A DNA stretch of 23,365 bases from an uncultured Prevotella sp. (GCA_900546345.1 URCI01000050.1:1-23365); one strand, 5' to 3'. Counted from the stretch's first letter, positions 14,768-23,243 are shown. The notes: generated by a model not told the origin, from the letters alone. Numbers and translations: made by a program.

Positions 14768-15442
14768 TTATTTCTTGAGGATCTTCTTCCCCTTGCTGAT
14801 AACGAATCCCTTGCTGTCCTTACTCACACGCTGCCCGGCGAGGTTATAGACAGCATCGTCGGTTGTCGTCTTGTCCTGTTGGATACTGCTGAGGCCAGCG
14901 GTAGTGGAGAAGGTAAACGCATAGAAGTTGAGTGAGCCGATAGGGTAGGTGACATCGACCGTGCCTTTGTTCACTGCAACGGAGACGACGGGATACACCT
15001 TGCCTTCCGTGCCATCATCAAGAGTCATCTTGGCGGCGTCGGCCTCCTGCACTACCTTGTTGTACAGTTCCTTGCCGTCCTGGGTAAGCACCAGGTTGCG
15101 GTCGGTAGCGCTGCTGGATCCTGTGCGGACACAAACCTGCAACGTGCCGCTTGCCGGGATAGCGATGGACATGTGGTTGGCATCGGAGCTTTTGCCGCCG
15201 GACTTCAGACGGAAAGTATAGGACGTGTTGCTTTCTGGGGTGCCAAAGCGGGCGTTGTTGCTGTCAACGACCACCTTGCCCTTCGTGTCTGTCACGGTCA
15301 GGTTGAAACCGTCGAGCGAGCTGTTGACGGTCTGTCCGTTCAATGAGCCTGCTTTCTTTTCCTCAGAGAATGAGATCGTGGTCTGCGCGTTGAGCGTCAG
15401 TGCACAAAGCGCGAATGCTGCGAGCGTAAAAAACTTCTTCAT
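14768..15442 (-). CDS. Secreted protein resembling a pectate-lyase N-terminal module, with sorting tail
   Basis: A 224-residue exported protein with signal peptide MKKFFTLAAFALCALTLNAQ (1-20). The body (about 22-180) is beta-rich and shows the same order of features as the N-terminal module of the pectate lyase at 16066: NARFG (63-67) against NKRIGL, a central stretch with GTLQVCVRTGSSS and TDRNLVLT against STVKVNFGSSS and TERSLTLT, and a closing FYAFTFS against YLFSITV. The C-terminus (198-224) has VYNLAGQRV followed by GFVISKGKKILKK, the type of tail seen on Prevotella exported proteins and probably used for sorting. A role in binding plant polysaccharide is inference; no catalytic motif is visible. 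It has its own promoter and terminator and is divergent from the genes at 15693 and 16066. Confidence 0.85.
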   Translation of the reverse strand: MKKFFTLAAFALCALTLNAQTTISFSEEKKAGSLNGQTVNSSLDGFNLTVTDTKGKVVVDSNNARFGTPESNTSYTFRLKSGGKSSDANHMSIAIPASGTLQVCVRTGSSSATDRNLVLTQDGKELYNKVVQEADAAKMTLDDGTEGKVYPVVSVAVNKGTVDVTYPIGSLNFYAFTFSTTAGLSSIQQDKTTTDDAVYNLAGQRVSKDSKGFVISKGKKILKK

Positions 15443-15495
15443 AAGCTTAAATTTTTAGGTTGTTGAGAATATGAGATTTGATTGCTTGTCTACTG

Positions 15496-15526
15496 CAAAT
15501 ATAAGATAAAATCTATTGTGAAGCAA
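15496..15526 (-). promoter_or_regulatory. Promoter of the - strand secreted-protein gene
   Basis: On the - strand, TATATTTG (15503-15496) matches TAnnTTTG, and TTG (15526-15524) lies 20 bases upstream of it, the expected spacing. The -7 box is 53 bases before the ATG at 15442, leaving a leader of about 45 bases. Confidence 0.7.
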
Positions 15527-15640
15527 GAGAAAGATGCTGAAAACTAAGGTGTTGTACAGGAATACGACAATTATGAACGAAAATACGAATACAGCGGGAT
15601 AATTCCATCAAAAGGATTTTTCACTTCGATGGTTTTTTAT

Positions 15641-15648
15641 TAATTTTG
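15641..15648 (+). promoter_or_regulatory. Candidate -7 box of the tail-module/pectate lyase unit
   Basis: TAATTTTG matches TAnnTTTG exactly. It would start transcription near 15655. The ATG at 15660 would then have almost no leader, which favours the in-frame ATG at 15693 for the first gene. No clear -33 TTTG is visible near 15617. Confidence 0.55.
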
Positions 15649-15692
15649 CCCAGAAGGAAATGAAAGGCAATAATCTTCTCAATAAAAACCAT

Positions 15693-16052
15693 ATGATACA
15701 ACGATTCCCTGCTATTTTTGTTATGACTGCCCTGCCTTTTGCGATGTGGGCAAACAATGGTCAGACCGTCACGGTTGACGGCACTGTCGTAAACAAGACG
15801 GTGAAGGAAATCTCCTTCAACGGTACGGATGCCCAGCTCACCTTTGCTGACGGCACGACGCAGACGGCCGACATGGCCACAGTGAATATCTCCTTTGGTA
15901 CCACGACAGGCATCAAAGTCGTGGACCAAGCGCGGCGGAAAGCCGCTGACGACCGCATCTACACGCTCTCGGGACACTATGTGGGCAAGGACAAGACGCG
16001 GCTGCCCAAAGGCGTCTATATTGTGAACGGGAAGAAGAAAATAAAGAAATGA
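15693..16052 (+). CDS. Short exported protein, mostly a C-terminal tail module
   Basis: A 119-residue protein with a signal peptide (MIQRFPAIFVMTALPFAMWA, 1-20). What remains is a small beta-rich segment containing LTFADGTTQTADMATVNISF, then the sorting-type end IYTLSGHYV with GVYIVNGKKKIKK. In Prevotella exported enzymes such a segment usually stands at the C-terminus of a larger catalytic protein; here it stands alone. I do not assign a function. ATG 15693 is preferred over ATG 15660 because it begins the signal peptide directly and because the candidate promoter leaves no leader for 15660. The pectate lyase starts 13 bases after the stop, so the two are almost certainly cotranscribed. Confidence 0.78.
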   Translation: MIQRFPAIFVMTALPFAMWANNGQTVTVDGTVVNKTVKEISFNGTDAQLTFADGTTQTADMATVNISFGTTTGIKVVDQARRKAADDRIYTLSGHYVGKDKTRLPKGVYIVNGKKKIKK

Positions 16053-16065
16053 GGAGGAACATCAG

Positions 16066-18435
16066 ATGAAGAAACTCAATACTTGGTTGTTGCTTGCCCT
16101 TTTGCTTTTCCCCTGCTTGGCTTGGGCTGACGCTACATGGACCTTTACTTCGACACCCGCATCAGACCAGGCGGCCTTGGCTGACGACACATCCCATTGG
16201 ACCTACACGGCAAGCAGTAAGCGCTATGCCAACAACAGCGCCATAACCGATGCACAGCTCTCCGCCAACGGGCAAACGCTGACCATGACGGCCGGACTCT
16301 ATTTCACGGCTGAGGACGCAGGAAACATCCGCGTGGACGTGAACAAACGGATCGGACTCAATGGAGCAGGCCTTGTCGTGCGCATACCCAACCTCACTGC
16401 CGGATCCACAGTGAAGGTGAACTTTGGCTCTTCGTCAAAAGGCACAGAACGGTCGCTGACGCTTACCAATCTCAGCGAAACGGCTTTCTCCAGTAGTGGA
16501 AATACTGGAGCGGACTACTCTGCCACGGTAACTGCCAACGGTGACGTAACACTCACGACTACCGGCGGCGTCTATCTCTTCTCGATCACGGTGACAGATG
16601 GTGGCGGAGGCTCCACAAGCTCGAAAGCAGACATCTCTGCTCATGCTGTGGCGTTTGACAGTCAGACCAACCAGGCACTGATCACCAACCACAACAGCAG
16701 TCTGAAGTACTACAATACAGCGGATGTAGAGAAGATCGCCATAGACGGGGACACAGTGTATGTCCATGGCTCCGGCTGGCAGGATGTCTATTACATGCCC
16801 AAAAATGTGGCCTTTGCCAAGGCTTCAGGCCGCAGCACGAGTGGTCAAGTGACCAATGAGACGGGTAAAGTGGAGATCACCGAAGCCAAAGGATGGCTGG
16901 AGTCGGCTTATGTCAAGTGGAAGAAGCTCGATCGCTACACGCTCTATCACGTATATATAAAAGGTGGTGATTATGCATCCTATACGCGCATCGACTCCAT
17001 GCTCGTGCGCAGCTATGGCGACACGCTCCGTGCCGACATGGTGGGACTCAAGGCCGGAAGCTACGACATGAAGGTGGTGCCGGTAAGCCATGGCACGGAG
17101 CTGACGGACAAAGTCAACGAGGCGACGGGTATGACCGTGCTGAATTACGACCGCTCGGGCTTTGCCCATCTCGACAATGCAGGCGTGGGTGCTTACAACG
17201 ATGACGGGTCTTTGAAGCCGGATGCACGGGTCATCTATGTCACGTCAAAGACCGCCAAGACCGTCACCTGCGAGGTGCAGACAGGATCGAAGGCCACCAG
17301 CGTGGCCACCTTCACCGGTTTGCAGGCCATCCTCGACGCCTATCAAAAAGGCTACGAACACCGTCCGCTCGACGTGCGCTTCATCGGGTTGGTGGAGAAA
17401 GACGATCTTGACGCAGTCTCCTCTTCGTCTGAAGGTTTGCAGATCAAGGGAAAGAATGCCTACAGCAATCTCTTTATTACCTTGGAGGGAATTGGCGACG
17501 ACGCAGCTGTGCGGGGCTTTGGCTTCCTGCTGAGAAACGCGGCCAATGTGGAACTGCGCAATTTCGCGATCATGCGGTGCATGGATGACTGTGTGTCGAT
17601 AGATACAGATAACAGATATATCTGGGTGCATCATCTCGACTTCTTCTACGGACAGAAAGGTAGTGACGCTGATCAGGTGAAGGGCGATGGTACTACTGAC
17701 ATCAAAGGCGACTCACAGTATGTCACGGTGGCCTACAACCACTATTTCGACACAGGCAAATCGTCGCTGTGCGGCATGACGAGCGAGTCGGGCCCCAATT
17801 ATATCGACTATCATCACAATTGGTTCGACCACAGCGATTCGCGTCATCCTCGTGTGCGCACGATGAGCGTTCATGTGTGGAATAACTATTACGACGGCTG
17901 CGCAAAGTTTGGCGTGGGGGCTACGACAGGTTCGAGCGTCTTTGTGGAGAGCAATTATTTCCGGGCCACTAAGGATCCGATGCTGATCTCACAGCAGGGT
18001 ACGGATGCTAAGGGCGGCGGTACTTTCTCGGGCGAAGATGGTGGAATGATCAAGAGCTATGGTAATGTCTATGCCGACAAAGGTGCAAGCGCCAACTATA
18101 CCCCTGTCACACAGCATGACAATGCATCGAGTTTCGACTGCTACGAGGTAGCTTTGCGCGATGAGCAAGTGCCTGGTAGTGTGAAAACGCTTGTGGGCGG
18201 TACAATATACGATAACTTCGACACCGACGGCTCGCTCATGTACAGCTACGTGCCTGACGCTGCTATCCAAGTGCCCGCTGTGGTCACAGGATGGACGGGA
18301 GCAGGCCGCATGGGCAAGGGCGACTTCCGGTGGACCTTCACCGCATCGGATGACAGTTCGTATGCCATCAACAATGCGCTCGCCACTGCTGTGGATAGTT
18401 ACCAAAGCAAGCTGGTCGGCATTGCGGCAGAGTAA
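16066..18435 (+). CDS. Secreted family 1 pectate lyase, multidomain
   Basis: A 789-residue exported enzyme that cleaves homogalacturonan by beta-elimination. After the signal peptide (1-21) come a beta-sandwich-like module (about 23-180), a stretch with fibronectin-III-like character (about 268-352), and the parallel beta-helix of polysaccharide lyase family 1 (about 420-720). PL1 landmarks are YIWVHHLDF (528-536), the calcium-site segment DGTTDIKG (541-548), HNWFDHSDSRHPRVR with the catalytic arginine region (593-598), and VWNNYYDG (604-611). A good Shine-Dalgarno-like AGGAGG lies upstream of ATG 16066, which is unusual for this phylum. The C-terminus (about 700-789) lacks the GVYIVNGKK-type tail that the neighbouring small protein has. 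It ends at a bidirectional hairpin shared with the opposing gene. Confidence 0.93.
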   Translation: MKKLNTWLLLALLLFPCLAWADATWTFTSTPASDQAALADDTSHWTYTASSKRYANNSAITDAQLSANGQTLTMTAGLYFTAEDAGNIRVDVNKRIGLNGAGLVVRIPNLTAGSTVKVNFGSSSKGTERSLTLTNLSETAFSSSGNTGADYSATVTANGDVTLTTTGGVYLFSITVTDGGGGSTSSKADISAHAVAFDSQTNQALITNHNSSLKYYNTADVEKIAIDGDTVYVHGSGWQDVYYMPKNVAFAKASGRSTSGQVTNETGKVEITEAKGWLESAYVKWKKLDRYTLYHVYIKGGDYASYTRIDSMLVRSYGDTLRADMVGLKAGSYDMKVVPVSHGTELTDKVNEATGMTVLNYDRSGFAHLDNAGVGAYNDDGSLKPDARVIYVTSKTAKTVTCEVQTGSKATSVATFTGLQAILDAYQKGYEHRPLDVRFIGLVEKDDLDAVSSSSEGLQIKGKNAYSNLFITLEGIGDDAAVRGFGFLLRNAANVELRNFAIMRCMDDCVSIDTDNRYIWVHHLDFFYGQKGSDADQVKGDGTTDIKGDSQYVTVAYNHYFDTGKSSLCGMTSESGPNYIDYHHNWFDHSDSRHPRVRTMSVHVWNNYYDGCAKFGVGATTGSSVFVESNYFRATKDPMLISQQGTDAKGGGTFSGEDGGMIKSYGNVYADKGASANYTPVTQHDNASSFDCYEVALRDEQVPGSVKTLVGGTIYDNFDTDGSLMYSYVPDAAIQVPAVVTGWTGAGRMGKGDFRWTFTASDDSSYAINNALATAVDSYQSKLVGIAAE

Positions 18436-18436
18436 T

Positions 18437-18496
18437 AAAAAGACTCATCCGTGTCATGGGTAACGAAGTCTGTATCCATACAACGGATGAGTCTTT
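18437..18496. terminator. Bidirectional terminator between converging genes
   Basis: AAAGACTCATCCGT (18439-18452) and ACGGATGAGTCTTT (18483-18496) are perfect 14-bp inverted repeats around a 30-base loop. On the - strand the stem runs straight into TTTTTATTACT, a good terminator for the CPBP gene. On the + strand only TTT follows, so it is weaker there for the pectate lyase. The left arm begins four bases after the pectate lyase stop. Confidence 0.8.
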
Positions 18497-18530
18497 AGAA
18501 AGTCTTGTTGCGCTCTATAGCTCCTATTTC

Positions 18531-19376
18531 TTATCTCTCTCCTGCCCGTTTTAGTCTGTAGGAGAGTTGGAACAGGGCGGGGAGGAAGATGCAAAGTGAG
18601 AACAGTAGACTAAGCATCATGGTGCTGTGGTTGCCATGGAAGAGGTCGATGAGCTTGCCGTCGTTCATCTGCGGCATCATGTGGAACATGATGAAGGCGA
18701 TGGTGTTGTTGATCCAGTGGAAGGCGACGCCGGGCACGATGGAGTCAGTGCGGTAATACATCCAGCCCAGCAGCAAACCAATGAGTGCAGCGTGGATAAA
18801 CTGTGGTATGTTCATGTGGACAGCACCGAAGATCAGGGCGGAGATGGTGATGGGCACCCAATGCCAGCGACGGTCAAACATACCAAGTAGTGTGCGCAGA
18901 ATGGCTCCACGGAAGACGAGCTCTTCAACCAGTGGGGCAAGGATGCCGATGGCTACATAGCCCAATGGCTCGCCCATGATGCTCTCGAACAGTTTCACCG
19001 TAGTTTCCGGCATATTGATCTCCATACGCTCCAACAGCCATTCCGAGGGGAGTATAGTGCCTAAAGTCAGAAGAACCACCCACACGAGTACTACCCAGGG
19101 ACGGGTGACGAGCCAGTCGCGCTTGACAGCTGCCCATTTACAGGCAACGAACAGACAGAAGGTCAGCACACTGCTGATGGCAGTGGCAGCGACCAGTTTC
19201 TTGCCATCCAGATCGAGTTCGCCACTGGCGAGATGCTGGCTGATGGCTGACCATCCCTGACCACCAATCCACATGGCGATGATGCTCACGGCATAAGTGA
19301 CGATCATCTGTGTGAGCAGGAATACGATAATGTATAACACGATGTTGGCGATGTCGCGTATATAATTTGATTTCAT
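18531..19376 (-). CDS. CPBP-family intramembrane glutamic protease
   Basis: A 281-residue membrane protein with about seven or eight hydrophobic segments. It has the CPBP (Rce1-like, Abi) motifs: EELVFRG (E151, E152, R156), FGAVHMN (H187) and AFHWINN (H220, N223). These residues form the proposed active site in the membrane. Members of the family cleave prenylated or small peptide substrates, or act in bacteriocin self-immunity and stress control; the substrate here is unknown. It lies 60 bases after ribF on the same strand and ends at the shared terminator, so it is probably the last gene of the ATPase-ribF unit. Confidence 0.9.
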   Translation of the reverse strand: MKSNYIRDIANIVLYIIVFLLTQMIVTYAVSIIAMWIGGQGWSAISQHLASGELDLDGKKLVAATAISSVLTFCLFVACKWAAVKRDWLVTRPWVVLVWVVLLTLGTILPSEWLLERMEINMPETTVKLFESIMGEPLGYVAIGILAPLVEELVFRGAILRTLLGMFDRRWHWVPITISALIFGAVHMNIPQFIHAALIGLLLGWMYYRTDSIVPGVAFHWINNTIAFIMFHMMPQMNDGKLIDLFHGNHSTMMLSLLFSLCIFLPALFQLSYRLKRAGER

Positions 19377-19436
19377 GGCAATATATAAATAGGTGTGTTG
19401 CTTTTAAAAAGGAAGGAAGACGGTCACTGTTGCGGT

Positions 19437-20390
19437 TTATGGTTGCACCAGTGTCTGCATCCGGAAGTGTGCCTCGGTATCCTCACGATCCTTGCGGAGC
19501 TGCTGCACGAGTTGCTCCACATTGTCGAACTTTCGTTCGTCACGGATGCGATAGTAAAAGGAGAGAAGCAAACGTTGACCGTAGATGTCATCCTCGAAGT
19601 CAAAGATGTTGGTCTCCACGGTTTGATGTTGTCCGCCAAAGGTGGGGCGCATGCCAATGTTGGTCATGGCGGGCCGTAGCGTCATGCTGCCCTCTGTGCG
19701 CACCTTTACGCCGTAGACACCTGCGGCGGGTAAGAGTTGTGTAAGACTTGACGGCACGAGATTAGCGGTAGGGAAACCCATCCTGCGACCTTCTTTCACG
19801 CCGTCGACGACCTTGCCCTCTATGGTGTAGGGATAGCCCAGACATTCGTTGGCCATCTCGATCTCGCCTTCTTGGATAAACGAGCGCACGACCGAGGAAC
19901 TTACTTTCACGTCGTGAAGCAGATAGGGCTGACTCTGTGTCACACTGATGCCGAGTTGGGCGCCATAACGCACATAGTCGCTGAAGCCTTCCGTTCGGTC
20001 ATGGCCGAAGCGGTTGTCATAGCCGATGACCAGCTGCTTGACGTGGAGCTGATCCCGTAGGATCCGCTCCATAAACTGCTCGGCCGTCAATGAGGCCAAT
20101 GCAAGATCAAAATGCACGACCACCACGTAGTCCACACTGGTGTGGGAGAGCAATACGAGTTTACTCTCGAGTGTGGACAGCAGTTGAGGCTGATAGTCCT
20201 TTTGCAGCACTTGACGAGGATGGCGGTCGAAGGTGATAACCATCGAGCGCAGTCCTCTGTGGCGGGCTTCGTCGGTGACCTGGCCGATGAGAAAGCGGTG
20301 ACCACGGTGCACACCATCGAAGAAACCGATGGTGGCCACCGATGGTTCTATGTCACTGGTGTTGTCCTGCCCTAAATGAATGGTTTTCAT
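19437..20390 (-). CDS. ribF: Bifunctional riboflavin kinase / FAD synthetase
   Basis: A 317-residue enzyme that phosphorylates riboflavin to FMN and adenylates FMN to FAD. The N-terminal nucleotidyltransferase domain has GFFDGVHRGH (22-31) and GYDNRFGHDR (122-131). The C-terminal flavokinase domain has GYPYTIEGKVVDG and GFPTANL (204-210), the ATP/flavin-binding PTAN motif. Length fits prokaryotic RibF (about 310). Its ATG overlaps the stop codon of the upstream ATPase gene as ATGA (20390-20387), so translation is probably coupled. It lies 60 bases upstream of the CPBP protease gene. Confidence 0.96.
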   Translation of the reverse strand: MKTIHLGQDNTSDIEPSVATIGFFDGVHRGHRFLIGQVTDEARHRGLRSMVITFDRHPRQVLQKDYQPQLLSTLESKLVLLSHTSVDYVVVVHFDLALASLTAEQFMERILRDQLHVKQLVIGYDNRFGHDRTEGFSDYVRYGAQLGISVTQSQPYLLHDVKVSSSVVRSFIQEGEIEMANECLGYPYTIEGKVVDGVKEGRRMGFPTANLVPSSLTQLLPAAGVYGVKVRTEGSMTLRPAMTNIGMRPTFGGQHQTVETNIFDFEDDIYGQRLLLSFYYRIRDERKFDNVEQLVQQLRKDREDTEAHFRMQTLVQP

Positions 20391-23119
20391 TCTTTTGTCT
20401 CTTTAAGTCTTTTGATGGCTCTCCAGATCTCGCCCGCTACCAAGACCATGGCTGTGGAGGCGGTGATCAGCAACCATTCCTGAACACTCAGAGGCTGGGT
20501 GCGGAACATACGGCCGCCGAAGGTCACGATGAGCCATTGTCCGATGAATATCAGAAGCAGCACGAGCAGCAGACCTCCGTCGTGGCGCAGGTTGTGGAAG
20601 GCACTGTGGGTGGAGCCCAAGCATTTTGCGTTGAACAGGTTCCAGAACTGAAGCATGACGAAAGTCGTAAAGAACATGGTCAGTTCGTGAACATCGATGA
20701 TGCTGCCCGCACCATGGCGCTCGCACCAGATGAGGAAGACAAACATGATCGCAAAAAACGCGATACCGCACCCCAGGATGCCACGTCCCATCGGCTTCGA
20801 GATGATGAAGTCGGAAGTTTTGCGAGGCTTGTCCTTCATTACTTCCCTTGACGGTGGCAAGGAGGCCAGGGCCATGGCGGCAAAGGTGTCCATGATGAGG
20901 TTGACCCAAAGGATCTGAGTCACTGTGAGCGGCATCTCTGTGCCGATGATGCTGCCACCGAGCACCAACAGCAAGGCGCTAACGTTGACGACAAGTTGGA
21001 AGAAGAGGAACCGCTGGATGTTTTTGTACAGCGACCGTCCCCACATCACGGCGTTGGCGATAGAGTGGAAACTGTCGTCGAGGAGAGTGATGTCGGAAGC
21101 CTGCTTGGCGACGGATGTGCCGGAACCCAATGACAGACCGACATGCGCATGGTTCAGTGCTGGCGCGTCGTTGGTACCGTCGCCAGTCACCGCCACCACC
21201 TCGCCGTGCTTCTGGAGGAGTTGCACGAGACGCTGCTTGTCGGTGGGGCGGGCGCGCGACATCACGCGGATGTCCTCCACGCGGTCGTAGGCTTCCTCAT
21301 CGCTCAGTGCGGCAAAGTCGCTGCCGGTGATGTGCCAACGGAGTTCTTCGGCCTTGGTGGTGTCTTCCTTAGGCCAGATGCCGATCTGCCGGGCTATCTC
21401 GATGGCTGTGGCAGAGGTGTCGCCGGTGACAACCTTGATCTTGATGCCGGCGCCACGACAGGTGGATACGGCAGAAGGTACGTCCTCACGCACGGGATCG
21501 CTGATAGCGGCAATACCTTGGAACGTGAAGCCGCCCTCTTCGCTGAAGTCGCCCTCACGCCAGGCAAAGGCCAGTGTGCGCATGGCCTGACGCTGATAGC
21601 CCAACAGCACTTCGCGCAGATGGCTCAGCTGAGGCTCGGCGAGACCGCACAGCGAGGCGATGATCTCGGGCGCTCCCTTGACATAAGTCCGCTTTTTGTC
21701 GCCAATGGCGACCGTGGTGGCCATGTATTTCTTTTCTGTGGAGAAAGGTATTTGGCTCGTAATGGGCTGTGTCTTTCTTTGACTTTGATAATCTTCACCG
21801 TTTTTCTTCAGCCACATCAACAAGGCTCCCTCTGTGGGATTGCCAATGGGGGCATCATCGTCGTCGAGTTCTGCGGTCGTATTGGAGGCGACGGCAGCGA
21901 CAAAACAGCTTTTTGTCGCTGTTGTTGCCTCGGCCGGATCAACGAGATGACCGTCTTCGGCCAGTTGGATGTTGTGGACGGTCATGCGGTTTTGTGTCAG
22001 CGTGCCTGTCTTGTCTGTGCAAATAACCGTGACGGCGCCCATGGTCTCAGAGGCATGGAGCTTGCGCACGAGGTTGTTGAATTTCAGCATGCGCCGCATG
22101 TTCAGCGCCAGTGCCAGCGTGACGGCCATCGGCAGACCTTCGGGCACGGCCATGACGATGAGCGTGACAGCCATCATGAAATAGTTCAGCACCACTTGGA
22201 GCATGCCGAGATAGTTATCGGTATGCCAAAGGCTGTTGGTGAAAATATCGTGAAGCAGGAAGATGACAAAAGCTGCTACGGCCACGACCGTGCCCACCTT
22301 GGAGATGAGCTTGGCCAGTTTGTCGAGCTGAATATTCAGCGGCGTCTTTGTCTGTGTCACTTCTGTAGCTTCTGTTGCCACTTTGCCGATCTCGGTTTTG
22401 TCGCCTACGCTGGTGACGATTGCCGTGCCATGGCCGTTCATCACCATCGTGGAGCGGAGGATCACGTTTTTGGGATAGGCCTCTTCGGAATGTTGAGTGT
22501 TGAGTGATGAATGTTGAATGGAAGGGTTACCGGAGTGTTGAGTGCTGAGTGATGAATGTTGACTGTCAGTGTCATCGGATGGGGTGGAGGCATTGTCTGA
22601 CAAGACGCTCTTGGTTGTCAGTGGCTCGCCGGTCAGACTTGACTCATCGATTTGCAAGTTGACAGCTTCCACGAGTATCGCATCGGCCGGCACCTCGTCG
22701 CCCGTCTCTACAAGGATGACATCACCCACGACTACATCGCGGCGTGGCACCTGCACGACTTTGCCGTCACGCCGCACCTTCACGGGCTGATCCTCGTTGA
22801 TGGCTGTAAGCACACGGAACTTGCGCGCTGCGTCGCACTCAAAGTAGAAACCTACCGTAGTGGCAATGAAGATGGCAATGAAAATACCTAAGGTCTCCAC
22901 AAAGTCGTTCTCTACAAAGGCCAGCACAAGCGAGACGAGTGCGGCTACGAGGAGAATTTGGATGATGGGATCACGGTATTTGTCGAGATACAACTTCCAA
23001 AGAGAAGTCTTTTTGGGAGGAGTAAGCACATTGTTGCCGTCTCTCTGTCGGCTCACTCTTACCTGTTCGTCACTAAGGCCCACATTGGGATTGGTCTTTG
23101 GTATGGGTTCGCTTTTCAT
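20387..23119 (-). CDS. PMCA-type calcium-translocating P-type ATPase
   Basis: A 910-residue P-type ATPase, likely exporting Ca2+ from the cytoplasm. Seen in order: cation-ATPase N-terminus (1-50), first membrane pair (about 52-94), actuator domain ending in DESSLTGEP (158-166), PEGLP in M4 (326-330), phosphorylation motif DKTGT (369-373), TGDGTNDAP hinge, NLIMDTFAAMALA in M6, and a C-terminal membrane domain. The M4 and M6 motifs match IIB (PMCA-like) pumps. Unusual is a polar insert right after TGEP (about 171-216) made largely of two 15-residue repeats, QHSSLSTQHSGNPSI and QHSSLNTQHSEEAYP, encoded by a 45-bp DNA repeat. The frame is intact, so the pump may still work. It overlaps ribF by four bases and has its own promoter at 23143-23173. 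Confidence 0.95.
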   Translation of the reverse strand: MKSEPIPKTNPNVGLSDEQVRVSRQRDGNNVLTPPKKTSLWKLYLDKYRDPIIQILLVAALVSLVLAFVENDFVETLGIFIAIFIATTVGFYFECDAARKFRVLTAINEDQPVKVRRDGKVVQVPRRDVVVGDVILVETGDEVPADAILVEAVNLQIDESSLTGEPLTTKSVLSDNASTPSDDTDSQHSSLSTQHSGNPSIQHSSLNTQHSEEAYPKNVILRSTMVMNGHGTAIVTSVGDKTEIGKVATEATEVTQTKTPLNIQLDKLAKLISKVGTVVAVAAFVIFLLHDIFTNSLWHTDNYLGMLQVVLNYFMMAVTLIVMAVPEGLPMAVTLALALNMRRMLKFNNLVRKLHASETMGAVTVICTDKTGTLTQNRMTVHNIQLAEDGHLVDPAEATTATKSCFVAAVASNTTAELDDDDAPIGNPTEGALLMWLKKNGEDYQSQRKTQPITSQIPFSTEKKYMATTVAIGDKKRTYVKGAPEIIASLCGLAEPQLSHLREVLLGYQRQAMRTLAFAWREGDFSEEGGFTFQGIAAISDPVREDVPSAVSTCRGAGIKIKVVTGDTSATAIEIARQIGIWPKEDTTKAEELRWHITGSDFAALSDEEAYDRVEDIRVMSRARPTDKQRLVQLLQKHGEVVAVTGDGTNDAPALNHAHVGLSLGSGTSVAKQASDITLLDDSFHSIANAVMWGRSLYKNIQRFLFFQLVVNVSALLLVLGGSIIGTEMPLTVTQILWVNLIMDTFAAMALASLPPSREVMKDKPRKTSDFIISKPMGRGILGCGIAFFAIMFVFLIWCERHGAGSIIDVHELTMFFTTFVMLQFWNLFNAKCLGSTHSAFHNLRHDGGLLLVLLLIFIGQWLIVTFGGRMFRTQPLSVQEWLLITASTAMVLVAGEIWRAIKRLKETKE
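22486..22565. repeat. Two-copy 45-bp repeat inside the ATPase gene
   Basis: Copy 1 begins at 22486 and copy 2 at 22531. The first 35 bases of each agree at 32 positions (differences at offsets 5, 15 and 33), and the remaining 10 bases are diverged. Each copy contains smaller near-repeats of TGTTGAGTG and GATGAATGTTGA. The 45-bp period is 15 codons, so the reading frame of the ATPase is preserved. In style it resembles simple 'CACTCAACA'-type intergenic repeats that I recall from Bacteroidota genomes; that comparison is from memory. Confidence 0.9.
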
Positions 23120-23142
23120 TAATTCTAATACTTATTATGTTG

Positions 23143-23173
23143 CAAAGATAGTCAAATTAGCCCTAACAGCCAA
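23143..23173 (-). promoter_or_regulatory. Promoter of the ATPase-ribF-CPBP unit
   Basis: On the - strand, TATCTTTG (23150-23143) matches TAnnTTTG, and TTG (23173-23171) stands 20 bases upstream, the expected -33 position. The -7 box ends 23 bases before the ATG at 23119. Confidence 0.7.
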
Positions 23174-23211
23174 TTTAGTGAAGACTTATTATCTACTTTT
23201 CACAAAAAATA

Positions 23212-23243
23212 TTTGGCTATTCGATGGGAAACCCGTACCTTTG
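23212..23243 (+). promoter_or_regulatory. Promoter of the tRNA gene
   Basis: TTTG (23212-23215) and TACCTTTG (23236-23243), separated by 20 bases, match both Bacteroidota promoter boxes exactly. Transcription would start near 23250, about 40 bases before the mature tRNA. It is the cleanest promoter in the window. Confidence 0.85.

Noticed and set aside
15660..15692. Upstream in-frame ATG for the small tail-module protein
   Set aside because: It would lie about five bases after the predicted transcription start and adds 11 residues in front of a complete signal peptide.
14768..18435. Canonical polysaccharide utilisation locus
   Set aside because: There is no SusC/SusD pair, hybrid two-component system or transporter in the window; only one enzyme and two small exported proteins are present.
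21143..22507. 454-codon + strand ORF opposite the Ca2+ ATPase
   Set aside because: Antisense shadow of a complete P-type ATPase, with no domain or promoter.
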